A stretch of DNA of 15,827 nucleotides from Actinomycetota bacterium (lineage in GTDB: Bacteria; Acidobacteriota; Blastocatellia; Chloracidobacteriales; Chloracidobacteriaceae): assembly GCA_013298335.1 (NCBI GenBank), contig JAAFHI010000014.1, positions 1 to 15,827 on the forward strand. The letters run 5' to 3'. The position numbers and the translations under genes are program-made. The notes below the pieces were generated by a model. That model made no database searches, had not been told where the DNA came from, and was given only the letters and a program-made list of their open reading frames with translations. How positions within the stretch are numbered: position 1 is the stretch's first letter; each line of letters begins with the position of its first letter. Shown in pieces: positions 5,895 through 13,433 of this stretch.

Positions 5895-8531
5895 ATGAAA
5901 CACGACGCGCCTTCACGTCTGACGCTCTGGTTATTGACCGCGTGCATCGTGTTTTTCGTTGCCGGACGGGGCATCAGTTCGTTTACCGGGCAGTTTCTCT
6001 GGTCGAGTTCGGGGATGGGACTCGACAACGAAAAGCCGATGCTGGTCGGACGGATCGATCCGGCGGGGGCCGCCGCCAAGGCGGGCATCGAGGTCGGCGA
6101 CGTGCTGGTGCGTCCCGACGGCAGTTCATTTCAGGGCTATCGGGAATACGCCGGGTTGCGCCGGATGGCCGAAAAAGACCGGCGGATGACGGTGACGGTC
6201 CGAAAACCGGACGGCACGCTGCGCACGGCGACGCTCCAGCTCCAGCGGGAGAAGATCAGCATCATCTCGTACGACTTCTTCTTCTGGTTGACGGTCAACC
6301 TCATCCTGCTCATCTGTTCAAGTGTCGGGCTGGCGATCTGCTGGCTGCGGTGGGAGGACGCCACGGCGCGGGCCGGCGGCCTCTTCTTCATCAGTCTCAT
6401 CGCCCTGTTCGGGTCGGGCGAGGGGTTTGTCCTGCCCTCGGAAATCCGGCTCGTCATGCAGTTGATGACGGCCGTGATGGCCCAGTTCTCGGGATATTTC
6501 TGCTTCGTTTTCTTCACGGAGTTTCCGAAGCCGTCGCTGTTCGCGACCCGGTGGCGCTGGACGCGCACCATTTACGCGCTGCTGCTCTATGCCATTCTCC
6601 CGGTTCCGATCACGCTCATCGTCAGCGATTACATTTCCTTCGACATGGCGGGCCGCGCCGCGCGCCTGCTCTCGCCCCGGTTCTTCGACCGCATCAGCCT
6701 CTTCGCCGTCTGGATCGGGTTCGCCCTCCCGTTTCTGACCCGCTTCCGGGCCATTGGCGGGAAGATGGACCTCGAACAGCACCGGCGGTTTCGGGTGTTC
6801 TCGCTCGGAAGTCTCGTCGGCGGTCTGCCGATGCTGGTGCTCATCTTCGCGATTCTCGTTTTCAAGGTGAACAGTCAGGACCGTCCGTGGCTGATTGCGG
6901 TGCCGCTCGCGCTGTTTCCACTGTTTCCGCTGTCGTTCGCCTACGTGGTGATCAAGCACCGGGTGCTCGGCGTGCAGCAGATTCTGCGGATCGGCGTGCA
7001 GTATCTGTTCGTGTCGCGCGGCTATCTGGCGCTGGAAGTGCTGGTATTCTACCTGGCTGCCCGGTATCTCATCGGGCCGGGGCTGGAATCCGTTTTCCGG
7101 CTGGCGGACTACACCCCGTCCGGCAACGCCCGCACCTATCTTCTGCTCGGGGTGACGGGGGGCTTCGTCCTGATTGCGTCACGGGTCAATCCGCGACTTC
7201 AGTCAATCATTGACCGCCGGTTTTTCCGCGAGGCGTACCAGTCGCAGCAGGTTCTCCGCAATCTGGCGAAATCGGTCCGCCACACGCCGAATCCCGACGA
7301 CATGCTCCGCAAGGTGGCCGAAACCGTGGACGGCGCGCTCCATGTGAAGACCATCGGCTTTCTGCTTCATCCGTCCCTGATCGGCGGTGACGGGGCCGCT
7401 TCCTTCAACGGGAACGGCAACGGCGCGCCGTCGATGCTGCGCGGATTCGCCTGCCGCTTCGAGGCGGACTCGTCGAGCATCATCGAATCGGAACTGGCGT
7501 TCCCGATGACGTCGCCGCTGCTTCACAAGCTCCAGCTCGAACAGGAGCCGATGGAACTCGACGTGTTCAACAACGAGGGGATTCCCTACGGCAAGCACCC
7601 CGCGCTGCGGAAACTCGAATCGAACCTGCTCATCCCGCTGCTCGCCAACGACGCGCTGCTCGGCGTTTTCAGCCTCGGACCGAAACTGTCGGAAGAACCC
7701 TACACGCGGGAAGACAAGGCATTGTTGATGTCGGTGGCGGAGTCGGCGGCGCTCCGGCTCGAAAACACGCAGCTCATCAAGCGGCTCACGATCGAGGCGA
7801 CCGTCCGGAGGGAACTCGAAATCGCTCGCGAAATGCAGCAGAGCCTGCTTCCCGCCGCCGCGCCGGAAATGCCGGGGGTAGCGCTGGCGGGCTATTCGGT
7901 GGCGGCCAACGACGTCGGCGGCGACTATTACGACTATTTTCTGCTGGATGAATCGCGGCTCGCGGTGGCGGTCGGCGACGTTACCGGGCATGGCGTGTCG
8001 TCCGGCCTGCTCATGGCGCTGGCGAAGGGCGGTCTGCACAACCAGGTTGCCGCCGATGCCGCGCCCGCGCCGGTCATGGCGGCCATGAATCGCCTGATCT
8101 GCCAGTCGGCGGGGAAGCGCAACCTGATGTCGTTTGTCTACGGCGTGGTGGATGCCCGCGCGCGGACGGTTGAACTCGCCAACGCGGGCCACCCGTTCCC
8201 CTACCGGTACAGCGCCGCCACGCGGACCGTCGAACCGGTCGAAATCGGCGCCTATCCGCTCGGCGTCAGGCCCAATACGACCTACGCTCCGGTGGTCGTC
8301 CGGCTCGAACCGGGTGATGCGATGGTGTTTTACAGCGACGGCATCGTCGAAGCCCAGAATGCGTCCGGCGAGGTGCTCGGATACGAACGTTTCGAGAAAA
8401 CCATCGCCCGCCACGGCGGTCTTCCCGTCGAGGCGATGCAGAAGGCGATCCTCGACGAAGTACAGGCCTTCCTCGGCTCCCAGCCGGTGGAAGACGATGT
8501 GACGCTGGTGATTGTGCAGATGAAGAAGTGA
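5895..8531 (+). CDS. Membrane receptor: TM-PDZ-multi-TM-GAF-PP2C/SpoIIE phosphatase
   Basis: In this 878-aa protein, TM1 (about 10-27) is followed by a PDZ domain (about 45-118, IDPAGAAAKAGIEVGDVLV), which topology places outside the membrane. There are then about nine hydrophobic segments (roughly 127-150, 160-180, 187-210, 225-246, 265-284, 303-323, 331-353, 377-393, 415-433), a GAF domain (about 455-625, LLIPLLANDALLGVFSLG) and an RsbU/SpoIIE-type PP2C domain (about 640-878). The catalytic motifs are intact: AREMQQSLLP, GGDYYDYF (675-682), VGDVTGHG (693-700), NAGHP (763-767), YSDGI (813-817) and EDDVT (866-870), giving metal-binding Asp residues at 677, 695, 815 and 868. It should dephosphorylate a Ser/Thr-phosphorylated partner such as an anti-sigma-factor antagonist; no such partner is encoded in the window. 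No ribosome-binding site is obvious before the ATG. It is divergent from the VWFA/S41 pair. Confidence 0.92.
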   Translation: MKHDAPSRLTLWLLTACIVFFVAGRGISSFTGQFLWSSSGMGLDNEKPMLVGRIDPAGAAAKAGIEVGDVLVRPDGSSFQGYREYAGLRRMAEKDRRMTVTVRKPDGTLRTATLQLQREKISIISYDFFFWLTVNLILLICSSVGLAICWLRWEDATARAGGLFFISLIALFGSGEGFVLPSEIRLVMQLMTAVMAQFSGYFCFVFFTEFPKPSLFATRWRWTRTIYALLLYAILPVPITLIVSDYISFDMAGRAARLLSPRFFDRISLFAVWIGFALPFLTRFRAIGGKMDLEQHRRFRVFSLGSLVGGLPMLVLIFAILVFKVNSQDRPWLIAVPLALFPLFPLSFAYVVIKHRVLGVQQILRIGVQYLFVSRGYLALEVLVFYLAARYLIGPGLESVFRLADYTPSGNARTYLLLGVTGGFVLIASRVNPRLQSIIDRRFFREAYQSQQVLRNLAKSVRHTPNPDDMLRKVAETVDGALHVKTIGFLLHPSLIGGDGAASFNGNGNGAPSMLRGFACRFEADSSSIIESELAFPMTSPLLHKLQLEQEPMELDVFNNEGIPYGKHPALRKLESNLLIPLLANDALLGVFSLGPKLSEEPYTREDKALLMSVAESAALRLENTQLIKRLTIEATVRRELEIAREMQQSLLPAAAPEMPGVALAGYSVAANDVGGDYYDYFLLDESRLAVAVGDVTGHGVSSGLLMALAKGGLHNQVAADAAPAPVMAAMNRLICQSAGKRNLMSFVYGVVDARARTVELANAGHPFPYRYSAATRTVEPVEIGAYPLGVRPNTTYAPVVVRLEPGDAMVFYSDGIVEAQNASGEVLGYERFEKTIARHGGLPVEAMQKAILDEVQAFLGSQPVEDDVTLVIVQMKK

Positions 8532-8539
8532 GGAAAAAA

Positions 8540-8570
8540 GGGATCAGGGGCCAGGAATCAGGGATCAGGG
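8540..8570. repeat. Left inverted arm of second heptamer element, degenerate GGGATCA copies
   Basis: These 31 nt match four and a half copies of the heptamer GGGATCA with three mismatches, in reverse orientation to the array at 8627-8700. The last 14 nt (8557-8570) pair perfectly with the array. The arm starts 9 nt after the receptor stop codon. Confidence 0.85.
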
Positions 8571-8626
8571 AAAGAAAAAAACGGGCAACTTGAACTTTTT
8601 GCTTGACGGCTCCGCGGGAAAAGCGA

Positions 8627-8700
8627 CCCTGATCCCTGATCCCTGATCCCTGATCCCTGATCCCTGATCCCTGATCCCTGATCCCTGATCCCTGATCCCT
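8627..8700. repeat. CCCTGAT heptanucleotide tandem array, about 10.6 copies
   Basis: Ten perfect CCCTGAT units (8627-8696) plus CCCT make up the array. With the inverted arm at 8540-8570 and a 56-bp spacer, RNA from either strand can fold into an imperfect stem of up to 31 bp, in several registers. It lies exactly between two convergent genes and the TAG of the NHL gene (8699-8701) uses the last two repeat bases. It may act as a bidirectional terminator or transcript-end stabiliser; there is no canonical U-tract directly after the stem. Confidence 0.95.
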
Positions 8701-11700
8701 ATTCTTCCTCTTCCTCATGCACCGGCGGTTCAAGCGTGTCCACCTCGGCGGGAGGTTTTTCGCCTTCGACGTAATACCGGATGAAGACCCAGCGGGCGGC
8801 GCTTCCCGCCGTTGTCGAGCCGTCGCCGAACGCCAGCCACCGCCGCGGTTCGAATCCGGCTTTGGCCGCCGGGCGTTCGTGGAACTTTCCTTCGCCGACC
8901 AGTTTTTCCTCGCCGTCAATCGCGACCCGGATGTCCGCGCCACGCATGGTGATGGTGTAGGTGTGCGCCGCGTCGCGCGTGTCACAGGCGTGAAACAGTT
9001 CGGGAACCCGCTGGAACCGAATGCCTTCCGGCTGAATGAGGAGCGCGTCGGCGTAGCGGTCGTTTTCGAGCCAGACGGCGCAGCCGGTCGTGTCGCGTTC
9101 TCCGGCATAGGCTACCAACTGCATCCGGACCTCGACCACGACGGTCTGATCCGACGTCACCGTCCAGGGCTGGAAGAGGAACGCGCTGTTTTCCGGGCCG
9201 AACGTCGTGTCGAGGAAGAGCGCGCCGTCGGGTTCGGTCCGGATGGCGTTGTTACCCTTCAGTTCCATGCCCCAGCCGAGAATGTTGGTCGCCACCCGTT
9301 TGGGCGCGATGGTCCGGCGCGGCGGCGGGGCTTCCGCCTCGCTCTCGAGACCCGGTCCGGACAGCACGACGCCGAGCGGTGCCTGCTCGCCGTGGCGTTC
9401 CATCCGGTCGGCGAATTCGGTGATTTCCAGCGGAACGGAAATCGAGCTGTGGAATTCCTCGTCGCCGACCGTAATCGGCATTTCCGGGGCGACTGCATCG
9501 ATTCCGGAAGAAGAAATGACCATCGCCTGCGCCGCCGGCGACAGATTGTCGAACCGGAGGGTGCCGGTCGGTCCGGAAAGGGCCATTTCGGCTTCCGCGA
9601 CCTTCTGCGCCGCGATTTTAATGATTCGGTGGGCGCCCGAGTCCGCAACGTAGACCTCGCCGCCCGGTCCGACGACGATGCCGCGCGGTCCGTCGAGTTC
9701 GGTGTCCACGCCGTTGCCCATGCGCGTGCCCCGGCGACCGCCGCAGATGATCGACGTGACGACGTTGAGCCGGTCGGGCGTCGGGTCGAGGCGCAGGACC
9801 CGGTGGTTGTTGGTGTCGGAAACGTAGATGACGCCGGTCGCATCAAGCGCGATGCCGCTCGGAAAGTTCATCTGTTTCATCTCGCCGCCGCCGTAGACGG
9901 TCGTGACTTCGCCGTCCGGCGTGACCCGGCGAATGGCGTGGTTCGCCGCGTCGGTGACGTAGCAGTTGCCCTGGGCGTCGAGCGCCACGGCGTAGGGCCA
10001 GCCGAACATGGCCTGCGAGCCGCGTCCGTCACGGAATCCGCGGATGCCGCCCGCGAGGGTCGTCACCCGTCCGTCGGGCGTGATGGTCCGGATCGTGACG
10101 CCGTCGGTGACGTAGGCCCGCCCGGTCGCGTCCACCGCGATGCCCTTTGGACCTTCAAACTGCGCGTTGCGTCCGAGGCCGTCCTGCATCCGCTGGAGGC
10201 CGCTTCCGGCGAGGGTCCGCACTTCTCCGCCGCGCGTCATTACCCGGATACAGGCGTTGAGGTGGTCGCTGATGAAAATTTCCCCGTCGGGGCCGACCGC
10301 CGTGCTGAGCGGACCCTTGAAACGGGCTTCCGGGCCGATGCCATCGCGCCAGCCGTTGTCGAGGCTGCCCGCGAGGGTGAGTACGTCCCCGTCGAGCGTC
10401 ATGCCCCGGATGCAGTGGTTGAAATGGTCCGCGATGAAGATGGTGCCGTCCTGATCGATGCACATTCCCATCGGATTGTTGAAACGGACCTGCGGGCCGA
10501 CGCCGTCCTGGTATCCGGCCTGACCGCCCGCGACGCAGCTCACGACGTATTCCTCGGGAAGCCGGCTGGTTGGAACGCGCTGGCCGACGTAGGGCGGCAC
10601 GCCCGAACCGGAGGATTTCCCCAATCCGGCGGGCGACTGGCCCGGCGGAGGCACCGGCGGCGACGGTTTCGTCGGTCGGTAGTCCTCCACCGCGGCCAGG
10701 GAACGCCCGGTGGAAATCACCGGAGAGACCGGAACCCGACGGTCGGATTGAATTTCCGTCGGTGCCTCGGATTTCACGACCATGTCGCCGATTTCCGGAA
10801 TCCGGATGAGCCGGATGGCATGCTGTTCGCGGTCGGTGACGTACAACCGGTTTTTGAAAAGGGTCAACCCGGTCGGCACCCAGAACTCCGCCGCGTTCTC
10901 GCCGTCTCCACCGGGGCCGTCGCGGTGTCCCTGGCGTCCCGTGCCGGCGACGCGGGCGATGCTGCCGTCGGGAAAGATGCATTTGACCGAGAAATCCTCG
11001 CCGTCGAGCACGTAGAGCGTCCCGTCGATGGCGGCGGTAACCGCGACCGGGTGCAGGATCGGGCAGGCGACCCGGCTTCCTGGACCGACCGGAAGCGTCG
11101 TCACCGACCCGTCGCGGCTCAGGCGCCGGAGGCATTTGTTGCCGGCATCGGCGACGTAGATGTTGCCGATCCGGTCGAGGGCGATGCCGCTCAGGATGTT
11201 GAAGCGGGCATCCCGGACGGTGCCGTCCTGATAGCCGGGTTCGTTGCCCGCGACGGTCGAGACGCTTCCGTTGGGCGTGATGAGCCGGACGCGCGCGCCG
11301 TCGGCGACATAGAGATTACCCGCGAAATCGGCGGCGATGGCGCGGGGCGCGTCAAACTCGGCCTGCCGTCCGACGCCGTCGCGAAAGCCTTCCACGCCGT
11401 CGCCCGCATGGGTCGCGACCGTGCCGTCGAGCGTAATCCGGCGAATCCGGGCGTTGTTCAGGTCGGCGACAAACAGATATCCCGACACGTAGACGATGCC
11501 GCGCGGACCGTTGAACTGGGCGAGATTTCCCGGTTCGTCCCGAAATCCGGCGACGCCGCTGCCGGCCACCGTCGAGACGACGCCTTCCACCGAAATCCGG
11601 CGGATGCGATGGCCGCCGAAGTCCGCCACGTAGAGATTGCCCTGTGGATCGGTCGCGATGCCGTTCGGGCGCAGGAATTTCGCGAGCGCGAGCGGGCCGT

Positions 11701-12505
11701 CGTCGAATCCGCCGCTGCCCGACGCCAGGGTGACCACCGTAAAGGCGCCCGGATTGGCGGATGAAGCGTGATCGCCGTTGGTATTGGCGTTGGCGGCGGC
11801 CACCGCGGCGGCGAGCACTTCGACCGGTATGGCGGTCGGCGGCGGCGTGATGCGGCTCGGATCGGGCAGTTCCTCGGTCGGCTGAAAACCGTCCGGAACG
11901 GCCAGTTCATCGGCGCTCACCGTCGAGATTTCGTTTTCCGTGAAGAGCATGGCCGAATCGGCGGTCTGGCTGGAGAGCTGCCGGGTGCTGATGATGGCCT
12001 GTGGGTCGAACTCGAACGGCTCGATGCGACCGTAGGAGATGTGCAGATCGGTCACGGCGTGGTTGCCGATGGCGAGGCTGTCCAGGACGTGCCGGATGGT
12101 TTCCTCGTTCGCCTCGGCGGTTTCCGGCGGCGTGAAGATGATGAGCGCCGCCCGCTGGAGGACCGTGCCGACGGGTTTGCTGACCACCACCGCCCAGATG
12201 ACGCCGGTCAGTTCCGGGTGTTCATAGTCGATCCGCGCGGTCAGCCCCGAACAGCCCGCCGAAAAGAACTTCTCGCCGCTGATGATGGATGGAAGGCGGG
12301 GAAGGATGTCCTGGAGCGCGCTCGCCAGGGTCACCTCGCCGTTCGACGCCTCGGAAATATCCGACACCAGCATGGTCTGGAAGTAAATCCGAAGGTCGTC
12401 CGGACCATGCAGCACGAGTTGGAAATTCGGTCTGGTTTCGGGTCGGCATGCACCGGGATACTCGAAGGAGAGGCCGCCGGACTCGTATTTCACGTAGTCG
12501 AGCAT
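8699..12505 (-). CDS. Large protein with two six-unit NHL-repeat propellers
   Basis: This 1268-aa protein has no recognisable signal peptide or membrane segment. Residues 1-150 (YESGGLSFEYPGAC...LHVLDSLAI-like ending) resemble the PsbP/DUF1795 fold; this is tentative. After a linker (about 150-255) come six NHL units (about 265-575) of the form PNGIATDPQGNLYVADFGGHRIRRI, a Pro-rich linker (about 575-650), and six more NHL units (about 655-970). The C-terminal part (about 1075-1255, GWGMELKGN...VEVRMQLVAYAG...YTITMRGADIRVAIDGE) looks like a concanavalin-type beta-sandwich. The protein ends in an acidic HEEEEE tail. NHL propellers bind proteins, RNA or glycans; no enzymatic motif is visible. 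The ATG at 12505 has no strong ribosome site. It is convergent with the receptor gene and divergent from the Fe-S protein gene. Confidence 0.88.
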   Translation of the reverse strand: MLDYVKYESGGLSFEYPGACRPETRPNFQLVLHGPDDLRIYFQTMLVSDISEASNGEVTLASALQDILPRLPSIISGEKFFSAGCSGLTARIDYEHPELTGVIWAVVVSKPVGTVLQRAALIIFTPPETAEANEETIRHVLDSLAIGNHAVTDLHISYGRIEPFEFDPQAIISTRQLSSQTADSAMLFTENEISTVSADELAVPDGFQPTEELPDPSRITPPPTAIPVEVLAAAVAAANANTNGDHASSANPGAFTVVTLASGSGGFDDGPLALAKFLRPNGIATDPQGNLYVADFGGHRIRRISVEGVVSTVAGSGVAGFRDEPGNLAQFNGPRGIVYVSGYLFVADLNNARIRRITLDGTVATHAGDGVEGFRDGVGRQAEFDAPRAIAADFAGNLYVADGARVRLITPNGSVSTVAGNEPGYQDGTVRDARFNILSGIALDRIGNIYVADAGNKCLRRLSRDGSVTTLPVGPGSRVACPILHPVAVTAAIDGTLYVLDGEDFSVKCIFPDGSIARVAGTGRQGHRDGPGGDGENAAEFWVPTGLTLFKNRLYVTDREQHAIRLIRIPEIGDMVVKSEAPTEIQSDRRVPVSPVISTGRSLAAVEDYRPTKPSPPVPPPGQSPAGLGKSSGSGVPPYVGQRVPTSRLPEEYVVSCVAGGQAGYQDGVGPQVRFNNPMGMCIDQDGTIFIADHFNHCIRGMTLDGDVLTLAGSLDNGWRDGIGPEARFKGPLSTAVGPDGEIFISDHLNACIRVMTRGGEVRTLAGSGLQRMQDGLGRNAQFEGPKGIAVDATGRAYVTDGVTIRTITPDGRVTTLAGGIRGFRDGRGSQAMFGWPYAVALDAQGNCYVTDAANHAIRRVTPDGEVTTVYGGGEMKQMNFPSGIALDATGVIYVSDTNNHRVLRLDPTPDRLNVVTSIICGGRRGTRMGNGVDTELDGPRGIVVGPGGEVYVADSGAHRIIKIAAQKVAEAEMALSGPTGTLRFDNLSPAAQAMVISSSGIDAVAPEMPITVGDEEFHSSISVPLEITEFADRMERHGEQAPLGVVLSGPGLESEAEAPPPRRTIAPKRVATNILGWGMELKGNNAIRTEPDGALFLDTTFGPENSAFLFQPWTVTSDQTVVVEVRMQLVAYAGERDTTGCAVWLENDRYADALLIQPEGIRFQRVPELFHACDTRDAAHTYTITMRGADIRVAIDGEEKLVGEGKFHERPAAKAGFEPRRWLAFGDGSTTAGSAARWVFIRYYVEGEKPPAEVDTLEPPVHEEEEE

Positions 12506-12670
12506 TGCGTCGAGGTCTCACTTTGCAGCAAAAATCTTTCGTTAGTGGCGATTGGCGCACGCTAGCATCATCCCCCGAGTCGCCTCAAGAAGAATGCAAC
12601 CATTTGTCGGTTCACGCTTTCCGGCGGGTTCGGGCGGCGGAATCCTGCCCTGGCGCGGGAGCCGCCGGTT

Positions 12671-12683
12671 TTCCGATTCGGAA
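12671..12683. promoter_or_regulatory. Operator-like dyad TTCCGA-T-TCGGAA
   Basis: This is a perfect 6-bp dyad with a single central base, in the 259-bp divergent gap between the NHL and Fe-S protein genes, about 80 bp before the latter. It could be a regulator site; symmetry and position are the only evidence. Confidence 0.3.
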
Positions 12684-12701
12684 TTTTCTCCCCGCGCTGT
12701 A

Positions 12702-12729
12702 GGCTGGAGACAGAATCGCGTCTCCAGCC
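12702..12729. other. Strong hairpin in the 5' leader of the Fe-S membrane gene
   Basis: GGCTGGAGAC (12702-12711) and GTCTCCAGCC (12720-12729) form a perfect 10-bp stem with an 8-nt loop, 35 nt upstream of the ATG at 12765. There is no T-run, so a terminator is unlikely. An mRNA leader structure or protein-binding dyad is possible. The rest of the 12506-12764 gap shows no gene. Confidence 0.55.
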
Positions 12730-12764
12730 CGTTTCACCCGAAATCCGACCGAACGAGAGACCCT

Positions 12765-13340
12765 ATGGCTTCCGTCATCGGGAAGCGTCGCAACCTGCTG
12801 CCGTGGCGGCTGGCGACGCAGACCCTTTTCATCCTTATTCACGTCCTGCTGATTCGCGCCGTCATCCCGAATCTGGTCTGGGCGCTCTACGGCATGCTTT
12901 TCTGGGGCATTCTGGTTTTTCTGACCGCCCGCACCGGTCGCTGGGTCTGTAGCTGGATCTGCTGGCTCGGCGGGGCGCAGGACCTGCTCGCCCGGTGGGC
13001 GAAACCACGCATTTCCTTCAACCGTCGCTGGACGCAGTTCGGCGTCCTTGCGCTCTGCGTCGCGTGGGTACCAATCGCCTGGGCTTTTTCGAGCCAGTCC
13101 ATGACGGCGCATACCAGTTCGATCGGCTTCGACGCGAACAATCTCTGGTCGCACGCCATGCATCTCGGCCTGCTCGGATTCGTCGGCGGGTCGGTTTTTC
13201 TGCTCGGGAAACGGGGCGCCTGCCGCTATTTCTGCCCGTTCGGCATCGTCGTGGACGGCTGCCGCTCGGCGCGGATCAAGAAGCGCCGGGGAGGCAACCT
13301 GGTTCAGATTACGCCGCGCCCAAAGTCGCCAACCGCGTAA
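12765..13340 (+). CDS. Short NapH/NosR-like 4Fe-4S membrane protein lacking the ferredoxin tail
   Basis: This 191-aa inner-membrane protein has about four hydrophobic segments (roughly 16-34, 38-54, 92-108, 132-148). Two cysteine motifs at membrane boundaries, C62-SWI-C66 and C153-RYF-C157-P, match the paired Cx3C motifs of the NapH/NosR/CcoG electron-transfer family; C166 is also present. The first motif reads CSWICW, so the usual Pro after the second Cys is Trp. Relatives normally continue into a ferredoxin domain with CxxCxxCxxxCP; this protein stops at TPRPKSPTA and no such domain is seen downstream in any frame. It may pass electrons across the membrane or be a reduced family member. The ATG at 12765 is chosen because the 71 residues from an upstream ATG at 12552 are Arg/Pro/Ser-rich and not protein-like; the ribosome site (GAGAGA) is weak. 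Confidence 0.75.
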   Translation: MASVIGKRRNLLPWRLATQTLFILIHVLLIRAVIPNLVWALYGMLFWGILVFLTARTGRWVCSWICWLGGAQDLLARWAKPRISFNRRWTQFGVLALCVAWVPIAWAFSSQSMTAHTSSIGFDANNLWSHAMHLGLLGFVGGSVFLLGKRGACRYFCPFGIVVDGCRSARIKKRRGGNLVQITPRPKSPTA

Positions 13341-13352
13341 ATTCTTCCTTCA

Positions 13353-13433
13353 AAAAAGTTTCCCGGAAATGAACAGGGCCGCGATCTCCGCTTCGACGCG
13401 GATGTCGCGGCCCTTGACGATTCCGGACGAACT
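13353..13433 (-). other. Open in-frame extension after the prepilin TGA stop
   Basis: Directly after the TGA (minus strand, 13436-13434), the same frame stays open for 27 codons to the next TGA (13352-13350). The extension reads SSSG then IVKGRDIRVEAEIAALFI and ends SGKLF. About 20 of the 27 third positions are G or C against about 12 of 27 second positions, which is coding-like for this genome. It may be the former C-terminus of the prepilin cut off by a nonsense change, or a readthrough product. Confidence 0.45.
13375..13414. terminator. Strong GC-rich hairpin after the prepilin gene
   Basis: AGGGCCGCGA (13375-13384) pairs perfectly with TCGCGGCCCT (13405-13414), and inner CCGC/GCGG pairing brings the loop down to a few bases. 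On the minus strand the hairpin begins 19 nt after the prepilin stop, and a run of six T follows about 17 nt beyond it (13357-13352). The gap to the T-run makes it a non-classical terminator. It overlaps the open extension described separately. Confidence 0.5.

Noticed and set aside
5702..7213. 503-codon plus-strand frame overlapping the receptor gene
   Set aside because: An out-of-frame shadow with an Arg/Gly/His/Ala-rich translation; the overlapping frame has obvious TM and PDZ segments.
7203..8414. 403-codon minus-strand frame under the phosphatase domain
   Set aside because: Antisense shadow of the GAF/PP2C coding region, rich in Arg/His/Val/Gly with no domain.
8717..11764. 1015-codon plus-strand open frame antisense to the NHL gene
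   Set aside because: It mirrors the NHL repeats in a GC-rich region where the reverse frame lacks stops; its translation is Arg/Asp/Gly/His/Val-rich without a recognisable domain, while the minus-strand protein has clear NHL motifs.
12552..12764. 71-residue N-terminal extension of the Fe-S membrane protein
   Set aside because: The stretch contains a strong hairpin and dyad, its translation is Arg/Pro/Ser-rich, and family members begin close to the first membrane segment.
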